Of a DNA stretch of 64,000 nt, positions 18,741 through 26,952 are shown piece after piece. The stretch is taken from assembly GCA_963829965.1 (NCBI GenBank), contig CAWHLK010000062.1, positions 124,001 through 188,000 on the forward strand, in the 5' to 3' direction. Each line of letters starts with the position of its first letter. Within the stretch, counting starts at the first letter, position 1. A program made the position numbers and the translations under genes. The stretch comes from DASXZH01 sp963829965. GTDB lineage: Bacteria; Armatimonadota; Fimbriimonadia; Fimbriimonadales; Fimbriimonadaceae. Under the pieces are notes generated by a model. It worked only from the letters and a program-made list of their open reading frames with translations. It searched no databases and was not told the DNA's origin.

Positions 18741-19658
18741 CTATCCAAATAGGCGTTTAGCTTCAACGGAGCCCGGCACGATCCCCGCCCTGGAAAATGC
18801 TCCTACCGCTTGCTCCATGTTCTTTCTCGCCTGGAGCTTCGTTCGGTCGTTAAGCGGCCAACCATCCTCGTCCAAGAGTTGGCCCTTAAGGCGTTGCGCA
18901 AAAACCTCCCCTGCCTTGAGGCAGCCGTCCACGGCTGCAAGCGGACTTGGGCAAAGCGGAACGCTGAATCCGAGGCCGATGCATGCATGAGCCATGCCCG
19001 CTTGGACCTGAGACAAAAGGAATCGCTCCGTGCCCTCGCCCGGCGTGACCGCGAACAGTGGCGCTTCGCTCCCCTCCGCCTTCCAAACAAAGGTTCCGTT
19101 CGGCTCATATTGCAGACCTAACGCTGCAGCAACCTGCCAAACTTCAACTTCCGGAATGGATCGGCCGGTTGCGGTTACGGCAAGGCCGAAGCCGATGTCC
19201 AGCGATTCGCGGATTTGTGACAGCACCAGCACGTTTTGGGGGACGTCATGGGGAATCGGCATCGCGAGCGCCCTTCGGCCAAGCTGCTTGGCGAGGTCGT
19301 CTGCTGCACTCCACAGATTTTCGGCCACTTGGACGGTCATTTCGCCGCGGGGGCCGACCAAGTCCCAGGCCAAGATCAAGGAGTCATACGCCCCACTCCC
19401 ATCGTTCAAAACCAGCGGACGCCAGTTAGCGTCCGCGCCGGCCATGACAAAGACCTCCGGATGCCCCAAGGCATGCTGCCAATGAGGCTGCAATAGAACC
19501 TGAACTGAGGAGGCGGGGATCGTGCGCGGACCAACGATCTCGATCACAAACTGGAGCATGCGAACCGGGCCGTAGACCGCGGGCATTTGGAGCCGCAAAA
19601 CCGGCAGCGCGACGCTTGGGTCACGGGCCAGTGGCGCTCCAAAGAGGTTCGAGTTCAT
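18741..19658 (-). CDS. ZipA C-terminal (FtsZ-binding)-like protein
   Basis: About 305 aa, starting at ATG 19658, which overlaps the era stop as ATGA. The C-terminal 150 residues resemble the FtsZ-binding domain of ZipA: ALGLQYEPNGTFVW, a SVPLCPSPLAAVDGCLKAGEVF strand-helix, then LKGQLLDEDGWPLNDRTKLQ, closely like the GGxLxDDxxxPLT segment of ZipA. The N-terminal half is a beta-rich region of unknown type. No transmembrane segment is visible, unlike classical ZipA. It is the last gene of the operon HAD phosphatase / GH-like protein / era. A role at the division septum is inference from this similarity. Confidence 0.6.
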   Translation of the reverse strand: MNSNLFGAPLARDPSVALPVLRLQMPAVYGPVRMLQFVIEIVGPRTIPASSVQVLLQPHWQHALGHPEVFVMAGADANWRPLVLNDGSGAYDSLILAWDLVGPRGEMTVQVAENLWSAADDLAKQLGRRALAMPIPHDVPQNVLVLSQIRESLDIGFGLAVTATGRSIPEVEVWQVAAALGLQYEPNGTFVWKAEGSEAPLFAVTPGEGTERFLLSQVQAGMAHACIGLGFSVPLCPSPLAAVDGCLKAGEVFAQRLKGQLLDEDGWPLNDRTKLQARKNMEQAVGAFSRAGIVPGSVEAKRLFG

Positions 19659-20548
19659 TCCGTGTATTCGAGTTCGTGAAGCATACGGGGGTTCATTCGC
19701 CAATCCTCGCGGACTTTAACAAAAAGCTCCAGGAAGACCTTCCCTTCCACCAGCTTTTCGATTTCCAACCGGGCGCCCGTGCCGACAAGCTTGACGAACT
19801 GGCCGTGCTTGCCGATGAGAATGGCTTTTTGGCCCTGCTTCTCCACAACGATGGACGCGGAAATCCGCGTCAGTCCGGAATCCACGTCCCACTCGTCGAT
19901 GACTACCGCAGTGGCGTGGGGAACCTCTTCGCGCGTTTGTCTCAGGACTTGCTCGCGGATGATTTCCGCAACCAGGAACCGCATCGACTGATCGGTGTAT
20001 TCGTCCTCCGGGTACAACGGCGGGCCCTCGGGGAGCTTCTCAACGACCATCGCCATCAGCTTGTCCAAGTTGTGCTGCTTGGTAGCGGTGGTCATCATGT
20101 ATTCCTCGGTTCCAAACAGTTTTGTGTAGCTTTCAGTATGTGAAACGACCATTTCCGCCGGTAGCAGGTCCATTTTGTTCAAGCAGAGAAGGATGGGCGC
20201 GATCGGTTTTCCGTCGGGCATCACCAGCCTGGCGATGCCCTTGTCCGCCGCATCCGCCTTCTTGGAAACGTCGGCGACGTAGAGTACGGCGTCCACGCCG
20301 TCCAGGGATTGCCTGGCGGCGTCAACCATGGCTTTGCCGAGGGTCGTGTGGGGCTCATGGATTCCGGGCGTATCGATCAAGGCCACTTGGTATTCCTCGC
20401 CTTGGACGATGCCCAGAACCCGCCTTCGCGTGGTTTGGGGCTTCGAACTGACGATCGAAACCTTCTGGCCGACAAGGGCATTCACAATCGTGCTCTTGCC
20501 GACGTTCGGCTTCCCTACCATCGCGACGATGCCGGATCGGAATGCCAC
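19655..20548 (-). CDS. era: GTPase Era
   Basis: Ribosome-associated GTPase needed for 16S rRNA and 30S maturation (297 aa). G1 is GKPNVGKST (residues 12-20), G2 lies in KPQTTRRRVLGI, G3 is DTPG, G4 is NKMD and the G5-like segment is ATKQHN. The C-terminal KH domain contains GKHGQFVKLVGTGARLEIEKL. The start is GTG at 20548 and shares its G with the upstream stop (TAGTG). The stop overlaps the downstream ZipA-like ATG. The tight coupling suggests stoichiometric expression from one operon. Confidence 0.97.
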   Translation of the reverse strand: MAFRSGIVAMVGKPNVGKSTIVNALVGQKVSIVSSKPQTTRRRVLGIVQGEEYQVALIDTPGIHEPHTTLGKAMVDAARQSLDGVDAVLYVADVSKKADAADKGIARLVMPDGKPIAPILLCLNKMDLLPAEMVVSHTESYTKLFGTEEYMMTTATKQHNLDKLMAMVVEKLPEGPPLYPEDEYTDQSMRFLVAEIIREQVLRQTREEVPHATAVVIDEWDVDSGLTRISASIVVEKQGQKAILIGKHGQFVKLVGTGARLEIEKLVEGKVFLELFVKVREDWRMNPRMLHELEYTE

Positions 20549-23500
20549 TACTTCCGCCTTCGGAAGACCACGCTCAGCTCAACCTCTTCGCCATCGCTGG
20601 TCGGCACTTCGACCGCAACCCGTTCGCCCGCGGTCTCTTCGCTGCCTTCTCGGTCTCTCCCACGTCCCCGCCGCCTTCGGCGTCGTCCCGGCCGTTCGGT
20701 ATCGGCCACTTCCTCAGCCTCCTCCAGGAACTTGGGTTTGAAGAGGAACTCGTCGCCCGAATCGTCGGATTCGCCACCCTCCATCCACTCGTCCAGCTTC
20801 ATGATCGAAACGTCGAACGAGGCGGTGTCGAACCGAACGGTGTTGTCCGGCCTTGGAGGCAGCGTTTCCATTCTCAAAAGGTCGTCCGGCGATGCGGACA
20901 GGATGTTGTCGAGATCTTCTTTCACGCCCACGAGGAACACGTGGGTCGATCCGTCCGAAGCTTGGAACCGGATGCTGGAACTGTCGCTGGACATCCACTG
21001 CTGGGAGGCCAGATTGTAGGCAACCCACTTGTTCGGTAAAGTCAAAGTTCGCGCACCGGCTCCGGTGCAGTGAACCGTGAGGAACGGCGGCCTCACGTGG
21101 GTGACATCCTCTTGGTAGTTCCAAACGTGAACGCCGGCCATGTGGGCGAGCGCCCTTAGCAGCGCAGGGGTTACCGTCGGCTCTCCAAGGAACACCGACT
21201 TCCAGCGCTCGCTCGCTTCGCGGTCGTTGTTGAACTCCCTCACCACAAAGCTCGGCAAGCCGGTTTGGGTGTATTCGCCGAGGACGGTCGCTTCTTCGGG
21301 GATCGCGAAGTAGCTCGGCTCCATTCTTGCCGCTCCGCCGCCGATGGTTCGCTCGGGGAAGGCCTCGCATAGGGGGTGCCTTCGGTTCAAGATCGTTGTG
21401 CCGGATTTGCTGTGGAACGGCTGCGGCTTCAGGGCAATGCCGGTCACTTCCCTGGCCCTTTCCAACAGTTCCCTACCGGAGTCAAACAGACCTGCGGTGA
21501 AGATCCAGAACAGGAGTTTGTTGTCCCGCTGCAGGCGGGTTTTGATCGCGGCCCGAAGCTCGGGTCGCACATCCCAGGCGTTCAGGAACACGTAGAGTTT
21601 GCTTTCGGGAAACACCTCCCGGTGCTGCAGATCGCTCAACAGATAAAAGGCTGCGGAGAGCCCGGAACGCAAGACCGATTCCCGCACGTTCTGCACGAGA
21701 AGCGCAAATGCCTCTTCATCAACCAGGTAGGCCAACGCGCGCTCATCGATAAAGACGGCAACATCGGGGTCCTGCAATGGCGCGGCCATTCGGTTGATGA
21801 GGCATCTCCGGAGGTCGGCTGCCCTTTGCCAGATGCCCGGAGTCTTGAGCCACCCGTTACCCCATAGGTCCATCCAGCAGACGCCAGAGGCATGGCTCAG
21901 AGCCGAGCCCGCCCCTCGCCAGTGAACGCTTTCCAACGCCTGCGGCGTTTTGATCATGGGATTGAAATCGTCCGGCTCCTGTCTTTGCTGGCCGATGGAG
22001 GTTTTGAAGTCTTCCTCGCTGATATACAGCTTGCCGTTCAGGGCAAAGCTGTCAATCGGGCATGGGAACGGCGCTGCGCCTCCCGGCTGGCGCGAGCGAT
22101 AGCTTGGCGGCCCGGCGATAAAGTCAATCTCAGGCGTCCGCAGCAGTTTGCCCAAAGACAAATGCCCGCTTCCCGGGTGGGACCATTCAAACGTGTAGCC
22201 ATAGCTTGCGCCAACGAGGAAATAGCCCTCGCTGGCCTCTTTGGCCGTATAGGCCAGATCGGAGATGCGCTCGACGGTGGCATCGCTAAGAAACAGGTGG
22301 TAGTCCACCCATTTTCTTTCCCGGCGGCTGGACCGGATGAACTTCTCGCTCGTGTGGGTTTCACCCTGATAGCTTGGGACCAGCAGGGAGTTGAAGTTAA
22401 CGTTGCCATCGAACCAGGCCGCCCGGAGAGCGACGATGTCGTTTCGATAGCGCACGCGCGTCCAGTCGCGAAACTTCTGCCGTGCAGCGGTTGACGAATC
22501 GTAACCCCAGCCTTGCGAATAGAACCATTCGCCTCGTTCAAGGTGAACGCCTAGAATGCTATCCCTGCTCGGCAAGAGTCGCAAAGAGGCAATGAACTGG
22601 CCGAGGCATTGCTTGGCCACATCCCAAAACTTTTCATCGGAAACGCTCGGCTCTGCGATTCCGCCTTCGGCCGTCTCGTATTTCGCGTCCGGATATAGCT
22701 CGCCCCAACCGGCGGGGGCGATGAAAACGATGCGGAAGAGAACCTGCGCCTCGGGATCGGCGGCAATGGTCTGCTTGAGCATGTAGGCGGCAAAGGAGAC
22801 GCTGCGCTCGACGTTGCGCGGGTCGACCTCGAACTCCACGAGGTGTGAGTGGATGTGGACGCCTGCCTCGCCTGCAAGCTTGATCTCCTCCATCACGGTC
22901 TTGGATCTTGCTTCACCTTCGGTCGAGTTGCCGAAAAAGGCGATGGGGGGATAGACCCGCTTGTCCCTTACGAGGGTTGGAATGCCGTCTCTTGAAACAA
23001 CCTGGGGCGCGTCTTCGGGAATGGCCAACAGCGGCCTCACGGGCGCCTGGGGCAGTGGCTCAGGGACGGGCTGGAGCACGGCGACCGGCGTTTCGGCGGT
23101 CGTTTTGCGAGTTTGCCGGCCTTTGCTTTCCGGCGGCATTTCGGTGGCGGCAACTTCAGGCTGCTCTTTGCGGCCGCGTCTTCCCCTGCCACGCTCGGCC
23201 CTTGCGCCGGACGGTTCCCGCTTTTCGACGACGGGGGGTTCCGGGGCTGCGCCTGCCGCTTTGCGCGGGCGGAAGGTGGGCATGGGAAAATCGTCGCTAA
23301 GGTCGGAAAAGTCATCTTCCGCGACCGGGCCCTCGGTAGCCGCAGGCTTGGAGGTTCGGGTTGGGCGCCTGCGTCCTCTGCGCTGGGTGTGCCCGGTTTC
23401 GGCGGGTTCTACCGGCTCCGCGGGCGGGGCGGATTCGGCGGCAGCGGCGGGCGGCACGGCAGGTGCCGCCGCGGGTTCTTCCGCTTCAGTCTTGGGCTTC

Positions 23501-23700
23501 CGGCTGCGGCGGACGGCGGACTTCACGCCCTCGATCAGCTTGCCGAGGGATGGGCCGCTTTCGCTTTCCGCAGCGGTCTTTGGAGACCGTCGCGAACGGG
23601 ACTTCGCGGGTGGCGCGGCTTCGGTTCCTGGTTGTTCGGTCGTTGGCGCTTGGTTTTCAGGCGCGGTTTCTTCGGGGTTTACGCTTTTCCTTCGAGGCAT
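20548..23700 (-). CDS. Large GH-A clan (beta-galactosidase-like) protein with charged tails
   Basis: A 1050-aa protein. Residues 1-235 are disordered, rich in Pro, Ala, Arg and Glu with RGRGRRGRK-type runs. Residues 245-900 resemble a GH42-like TIM barrel plus beta-galactosidase trimerisation-type domain: VHIHSHLVEFEVDP, LLPSRDSILGVHLERGEW (possible acid/base E388 or E391), RVRYRNDIVALRAAWFDGNV (typical of GH42) and LYISEEDFKT (possible nucleophile E562/E563). The last 60 residues are again basic (GRRRRRRGRGRDRE). No signal peptide is visible, so a cytosolic location is expected, unusual for a secreted-type glycosidase. The stop overlaps the era start and the gene itself overlaps the HAD phosphatase end. 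Activity is unproven. Confidence 0.7.
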   Translation of the reverse strand: MPRRKSVNPEETAPENQAPTTEQPGTEAAPPAKSRSRRSPKTAAESESGPSLGKLIEGVKSAVRRSRKPKTEAEEPAAAPAVPPAAAAESAPPAEPVEPAETGHTQRRGRRRPTRTSKPAATEGPVAEDDFSDLSDDFPMPTFRPRKAAGAAPEPPVVEKREPSGARAERGRGRRGRKEQPEVAATEMPPESKGRQTRKTTAETPVAVLQPVPEPLPQAPVRPLLAIPEDAPQVVSRDGIPTLVRDKRVYPPIAFFGNSTEGEARSKTVMEEIKLAGEAGVHIHSHLVEFEVDPRNVERSVSFAAYMLKQTIAADPEAQVLFRIVFIAPAGWGELYPDAKYETAEGGIAEPSVSDEKFWDVAKQCLGQFIASLRLLPSRDSILGVHLERGEWFYSQGWGYDSSTAARQKFRDWTRVRYRNDIVALRAAWFDGNVNFNSLLVPSYQGETHTSEKFIRSSRRERKWVDYHLFLSDATVERISDLAYTAKEASEGYFLVGASYGYTFEWSHPGSGHLSLGKLLRTPEIDFIAGPPSYRSRQPGGAAPFPCPIDSFALNGKLYISEEDFKTSIGQQRQEPDDFNPMIKTPQALESVHWRGAGSALSHASGVCWMDLWGNGWLKTPGIWQRAADLRRCLINRMAAPLQDPDVAVFIDERALAYLVDEEAFALLVQNVRESVLRSGLSAAFYLLSDLQHREVFPESKLYVFLNAWDVRPELRAAIKTRLQRDNKLLFWIFTAGLFDSGRELLERAREVTGIALKPQPFHSKSGTTILNRRHPLCEAFPERTIGGGAARMEPSYFAIPEEATVLGEYTQTGLPSFVVREFNNDREASERWKSVFLGEPTVTPALLRALAHMAGVHVWNYQEDVTHVRPPFLTVHCTGAGARTLTLPNKWVAYNLASQQWMSSDSSSIRFQASDGSTHVFLVGVKEDLDNILSASPDDLLRMETLPPRPDNTVRFDTASFDVSIMKLDEWMEGGESDDSGDEFLFKPKFLEEAEEVADTERPGRRRRRRGRGRDREGSEETAGERVAVEVPTSDGEEVELSVVFRRRK

Positions 23701-24387
23701 GGTGTTCTAAAAATCGATTCCTTGGCCCATTCCAGGAGGTCCTCGGGCGATTCGAAGAACCGGTCCGGACGCTCCGTCTGCAAGGCCTGTTTGTTACCTG
23801 ATCCGTATCCCACGGCTACCTTTTTGATGCCCGCGGCCTTCGCGCATTGCATATCAAAAATGGAATCACCGATGAAGATCGCTTCGTGCGGCGGGACGCC
23901 AAGGCGTTCGCAGGCAAGAAAGGCGCTCTCGGGATTGGGCTTCGGAAATTTCGACGTCGGAAGCGCAGATCACAGTATCGACGTTGTGGACCCATCGGAC
24001 GCGTTCGGAAAGGAGAGAAACTTCTAATGCGCTCTTGCTTGTCACCAGGGCGGCCTTGATGCCCGCGCTCATGACAAGCTCCAGAACTTCAACGGCGGGA
24101 CCGTACTCGCGCTCCAAATGGGCGTAGTCCTCAAACCTATGAATGGCAAATTTGATTCTTCTCTCCATTTCCTCTTCGTCAACCGGTTCACTACGGAACA
24201 TATGCATTTGGGTTGTCAGAGGAAGGCCCACAGTGGCCTGAATCTGCTCGTCCGTCGGTCTTGAACCATTGAAGTGCTCATAGGTATCGCCAAGACCACG
24301 AACAATAGCCGGCAGGGTGTCCATGAGGGTGCCGTCTACGTCGAATAAGACTGATTTGAAATCTGCTAGAGAAAGCCCTTGGGGCAT
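23679..24387 (-). CDS. HAD-superfamily phosphatase (Gph/PpaX-like), frameshifted
   Basis: Haloacid dehalogenase-like hydrolase. Motif I is FDVDGTLMDT at residues 15-24 and motif II is LVTSKS. The frame carrying these ends at 23866 with an unrelated tail. Shifting frame near 23955 gives SKFPKPNPESAFLACERLG, motif III/IV GDSIFDMQCAKAAG and a normal C-terminus ending at TAA 23681-23679. One extra base explains the break (span 709 nt). The restored protein is about 235 aa, the usual length for phosphoglycolate phosphatase-like enzymes. It would overlap the next gene by 22 bases, consistent with an operon. Substrate is unknown. Confidence 0.82.
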
Positions 24388-24446
24388 TTCCGTTTAAGTA
24401 TGGCAGAGTTGGGTGGTTGGGCGTTTTTTTGGTCATGAAACGTTAA

Positions 24447-24547
24447 GGGTTTGGGTTTTGGGTTTTGGGTTTTGGGTGTTGGGTGTTGTTGGGTCTTGGG
24501 TTTTGGGTTTTGTTGGGTTTTGGGTGTTAGGTGTTCTTGGGCCTTGA
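24447..24547. repeat. G-rich GGGTTTT/GGGTGTT repeat tract
   Basis: More than ten GGG or TTGGG runs separated by 3-5 bases (GGGTTTTGGGTTTTGGG and variants). This has G-quadruplex potential on the plus strand. It lies upstream of the HAD-phosphatase operon (start 24387), where it could affect transcription. Telomere-like in look, but internal to the chromosome segment. Confidence 0.65.
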
Positions 24548-24620
24548 GTTTTTGTATAGCTAAGACCGTTTCTTTTGCGACCCTTTGAGATTACGCAGTG
24601 CCTTCAATTCTTAGCTGATG

Positions 24621-24760
24621 TGAGCTCGGAGTGAATCGGAGTGAATCGGAGCGCCTTTTTTTCTTTTGCAATTTTTGTTTGGTTGGCGGGTCTTGCGGGT
24701 TGGGAGGGGTTTGGCGTTGTCAGAATGAGAGTAAATGAGAGTAAATGAGAGACCTTTTTT
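24621..24760. repeat. Two 10-bp phased repeat modules exactly 100 bp apart
   Basis: Module 1 (24621-24666) has GTGAATCGGA twice, flanked by a partial unit, then GCGCC and a T-run. Module 2 (24721-24765) has GTAAATGAGA twice with the same layout, then GACC and a T-run. Unit positions differ by exactly 100 bp. The layout resembles the phased array at 76-130. They sit between divergent genes (HAD operon at 24387 and SARP-like regulator at 25118). Direct-repeat operators of an OmpR/SARP-type protein are a possible explanation. I see no gene between 24388 and 25105. Confidence 0.6.
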
Positions 24761-25105
24761 TGTTTTCTCATTTTAATTTCAACGGGACGACAGGTTCAAA
24801 TCGGGGCTTATTCGGCTGAAAAGCCTGGTCGAAGTCTCTCGGGGGTGGGTTTGAAGTTGCTTTTCATTTCGTATGTCGAGCCGTTGACTGGTGCGGCTCC
24901 GATTTACTGAAACAAGTAATAGTAGACATTTGTTCCAGACCATTAACTGAAATCTTCAGTCTGGCCATACCCGTTTTAGCGGGGCTCTGCTGTTTCCGGA
25001 GTACCCACGAAAACCACGGAAATCCCCGTGCCATTGTTTGCCGCTCGAACCGTGGTCCGTTACGAGTATTCGACGCGTTCACCGGCTGAGAACAAAAGCC
25101 CGTAG

Positions 25106-25111
25106 TACAAT
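25106..25111 (+). promoter_or_regulatory. -10 element placed for a leaderless message
   Basis: TACAAT ends 6 bases before the ATG of the SARP-like gene and no Shine-Dalgarno is present. A start of transcription at or next to the A of ATG would make the mRNA leaderless. No good -35 box is visible at 17 bp. Confidence 0.45.
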
Positions 25112-25117
25112 TCTGCT

Positions 25118-26740
25118 ATGGATCGGCAGTCCGTGGGAGGCGGCTTTAAACTTCTGCTTTGGCAGAGGGTTGCTTTGCTGGGCCCGGATGGGGGTGAGAT
25201 TTCTTTGCCCACCAAGAGTTTGCATCTCCTGCTTGCGGTGCTTGCTTTGAGCGAGCGGAACGATTGGCCGCGTGGCGAGATCGCGGCCCTGGTCTGGCCG
25301 GAGAGCAAACCTGAAAAGGCCCGCGGAAGCCTTCGAACCGCTTTGACCCGGCTGCGTCAGGCCGTTCCCGCGCCTTTGATCACGACCGAAGGCGATACCC
25401 TCTGTCTTAACCGGGCGCTGCTTGAGACCGATGCCGACGAACACTGTGGCGAAGGCGATTTCTTTCCGGGGGCGACGAACCCCTGGATCCTCGGGCGGAA
25501 GAAGCTGTACATCGCTTCAGCGGTTGAAAACCTACTCACCAAAGCCAACCAGCTCGCTTCAAAAAACAGAGACGAGGAAGCCCTCAGTGCGGTCGATAAC
25601 GCAATCAGACTCGATCCCGTCGACCGCCGGGCGGCGGCGCTAAAAATAAAGCTCCTCAAAAGGTTGGATCGAGGACAAGAGGCGGCCGTCGTCGTGCGGT
25701 CGCTGGAAAGGGTCCAGAAGATCTCCGCCAATGAGAGAGCGGCGGGGGCTCTCATTCATCCCCTGATTCCGGCGGCGGAGTTCCTCCTCAACTCCAGTCC
25801 GAGTCAAGCCCTTTCCTTTCTCGCCTCCACTCGGGAGCACTGGAAGTTGGTGCCCGCTTCCATCGCGGCCGACCTTTTCAAACGCGTGCTGAGCGTTACG
25901 CCCGGCGAATCCCAGGAACGCAAATCGGTCGAGGCGTTGGCGATTTGGCTAGACGTGATTCGGCGCAACGACGTTCTGCCCCTCAAAGCACTGTTGGCGA
26001 AGCTGAGGATCGCGGAAGCCGAGAAAGACTTCGTCAATGCCAGCATCATCGCCGCCGCGATTTCGTTGACCGCCCAGCAAAATGGCTCGCTCGCCCTTTC
26101 CTATAAATACGCGAAGCTACGCGCCCAAATGCTTGGGAACAGCCACGCCCCGGACGCCAAAGCGCTTGCCCATTATCAACTAGCAAATGTCGAAAGACAT
26201 TGCGGCTTTTACGACCGCGCGCGCGCCCGAAATCAGGCCGCGATCCGGCTTTACGAAGAACTCGGCACGGGCGAAGGATTGGCGATGGCCAATATGACGG
26301 CGGCGACGGACGCTATCTGGGCTGGCCGCTATGACATGGCGCCCCAATTCTTGGAGCGTGCCAGCGAACTCTTCTGGACCTCCGGCAACGAACAGATGAA
26401 GCCGTGGCTGCTGCTTCAAGAAGCATGGCTCAGGCATGTGATCGGCGAACCGGAAGCGGCGCGTGAAATCCTTATCGGCCTTCAGCAGATCGGCTCCCAC
26501 CATGGCGGGGTTTTCCGGGCAGGGGTGGAGGAACACCTGCTGATGGTGGAAGCCGACCTCGGCGAGTGGGACGGATCGGCTTCGGCATGGGTGAATTCCA
26601 CGCAGTTTCGTCGCGATTCGGGGATTGTGCAGACCTCGTTCGAGCGCGAGCTTTCTTTGAAGGCGAAGACGCTCGTGAAGGACCGGATGGGAGACAGCTA
26701 CCTGAGATCGAGATTGCGACAGGGCCCCATAGCTTTTTGA
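25118..26740 (+). CDS. SARP/BTAD-type transcriptional regulator with TPR domain
   Basis: A 540-aa regulator. An OmpR/SARP-type winged helix occupies residues 8-100: LPTKSLHLLLAVLAL, WPRGEIAALVWPESKPEKARGSLRTALTRLRQ, then the wing LITTEGDTLCLN. A bacterial transcriptional activator-like all-helical domain follows (AVENLLTKANQLASKNRDEEALSAVDNAIRLDP, typical TPR/BTAD). The remainder is helical repeats to the C-terminus, lacking the NB-ARC ATPase of large SARPs. Such proteins bind direct repeats near promoters; the phased repeats at 24621-24760 lie just upstream and are candidates for autoregulation (inference). The start is ATG 25118, with a -10 box at leaderless spacing. Confidence 0.82.
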   Translation: MDRQSVGGGFKLLLWQRVALLGPDGGEISLPTKSLHLLLAVLALSERNDWPRGEIAALVWPESKPEKARGSLRTALTRLRQAVPAPLITTEGDTLCLNRALLETDADEHCGEGDFFPGATNPWILGRKKLYIASAVENLLTKANQLASKNRDEEALSAVDNAIRLDPVDRRAAALKIKLLKRLDRGQEAAVVVRSLERVQKISANERAAGALIHPLIPAAEFLLNSSPSQALSFLASTREHWKLVPASIAADLFKRVLSVTPGESQERKSVEALAIWLDVIRRNDVLPLKALLAKLRIAEAEKDFVNASIIAAAISLTAQQNGSLALSYKYAKLRAQMLGNSHAPDAKALAHYQLANVERHCGFYDRARARNQAAIRLYEELGTGEGLAMANMTAATDAIWAGRYDMAPQFLERASELFWTSGNEQMKPWLLLQEAWLRHVIGEPEAAREILIGLQQIGSHHGGVFRAGVEEHLLMVEADLGEWDGSASAWVNSTQFRRDSGIVQTSFERELSLKAKTLVKDRMGDSYLRSRLRQGPIAF

Positions 26741-26781
26741 TGACGCAGGCGCTCCGCGCCAACTTTCTAATTCCAGAAGTC

Positions 26782-26816
26782 CACCTCTCCCCGTTGAGGG
26801 GAGATTGAGAGAGGTG
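26782..26816. terminator. Nested inverted repeat after the regulator gene
   Basis: CACCTCTC (26782-26789) pairs with GAGAGGTG (26809-26816), enclosing a second hairpin CCCCGTTGAGGGG. It lies about 40 bases past the regulator stop and between convergent genes. It lacks a U-tract, so a terminator role is tentative. Confidence 0.4.
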
Positions 26817-26952
26817 AACTCTAGCGCATTGCTCGGGGGTATGCGGCAGTTTTCCGTGCGGGTTCCCGATTCTTTGCATTCAGGTAAACCCGAATATGCA
26901 CAGCGGTAAACCTGAGAGCCTAAGAGCAGTCGCGATTGCCCGCGAGCACCCA

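Noticed and set aside
22961..24027. Plus-strand Gly/Ser/Arg-rich proteins
   Set aside because: Antisense to the disordered N-terminus of the GH-like gene and the HAD gene; no Shine-Dalgarno or motifs.
24447..24547. Telomere or chromosome end
   Set aside because: The GGGTTTT-like tract is internal, imperfect and bordered by ordinary genes on both sides.
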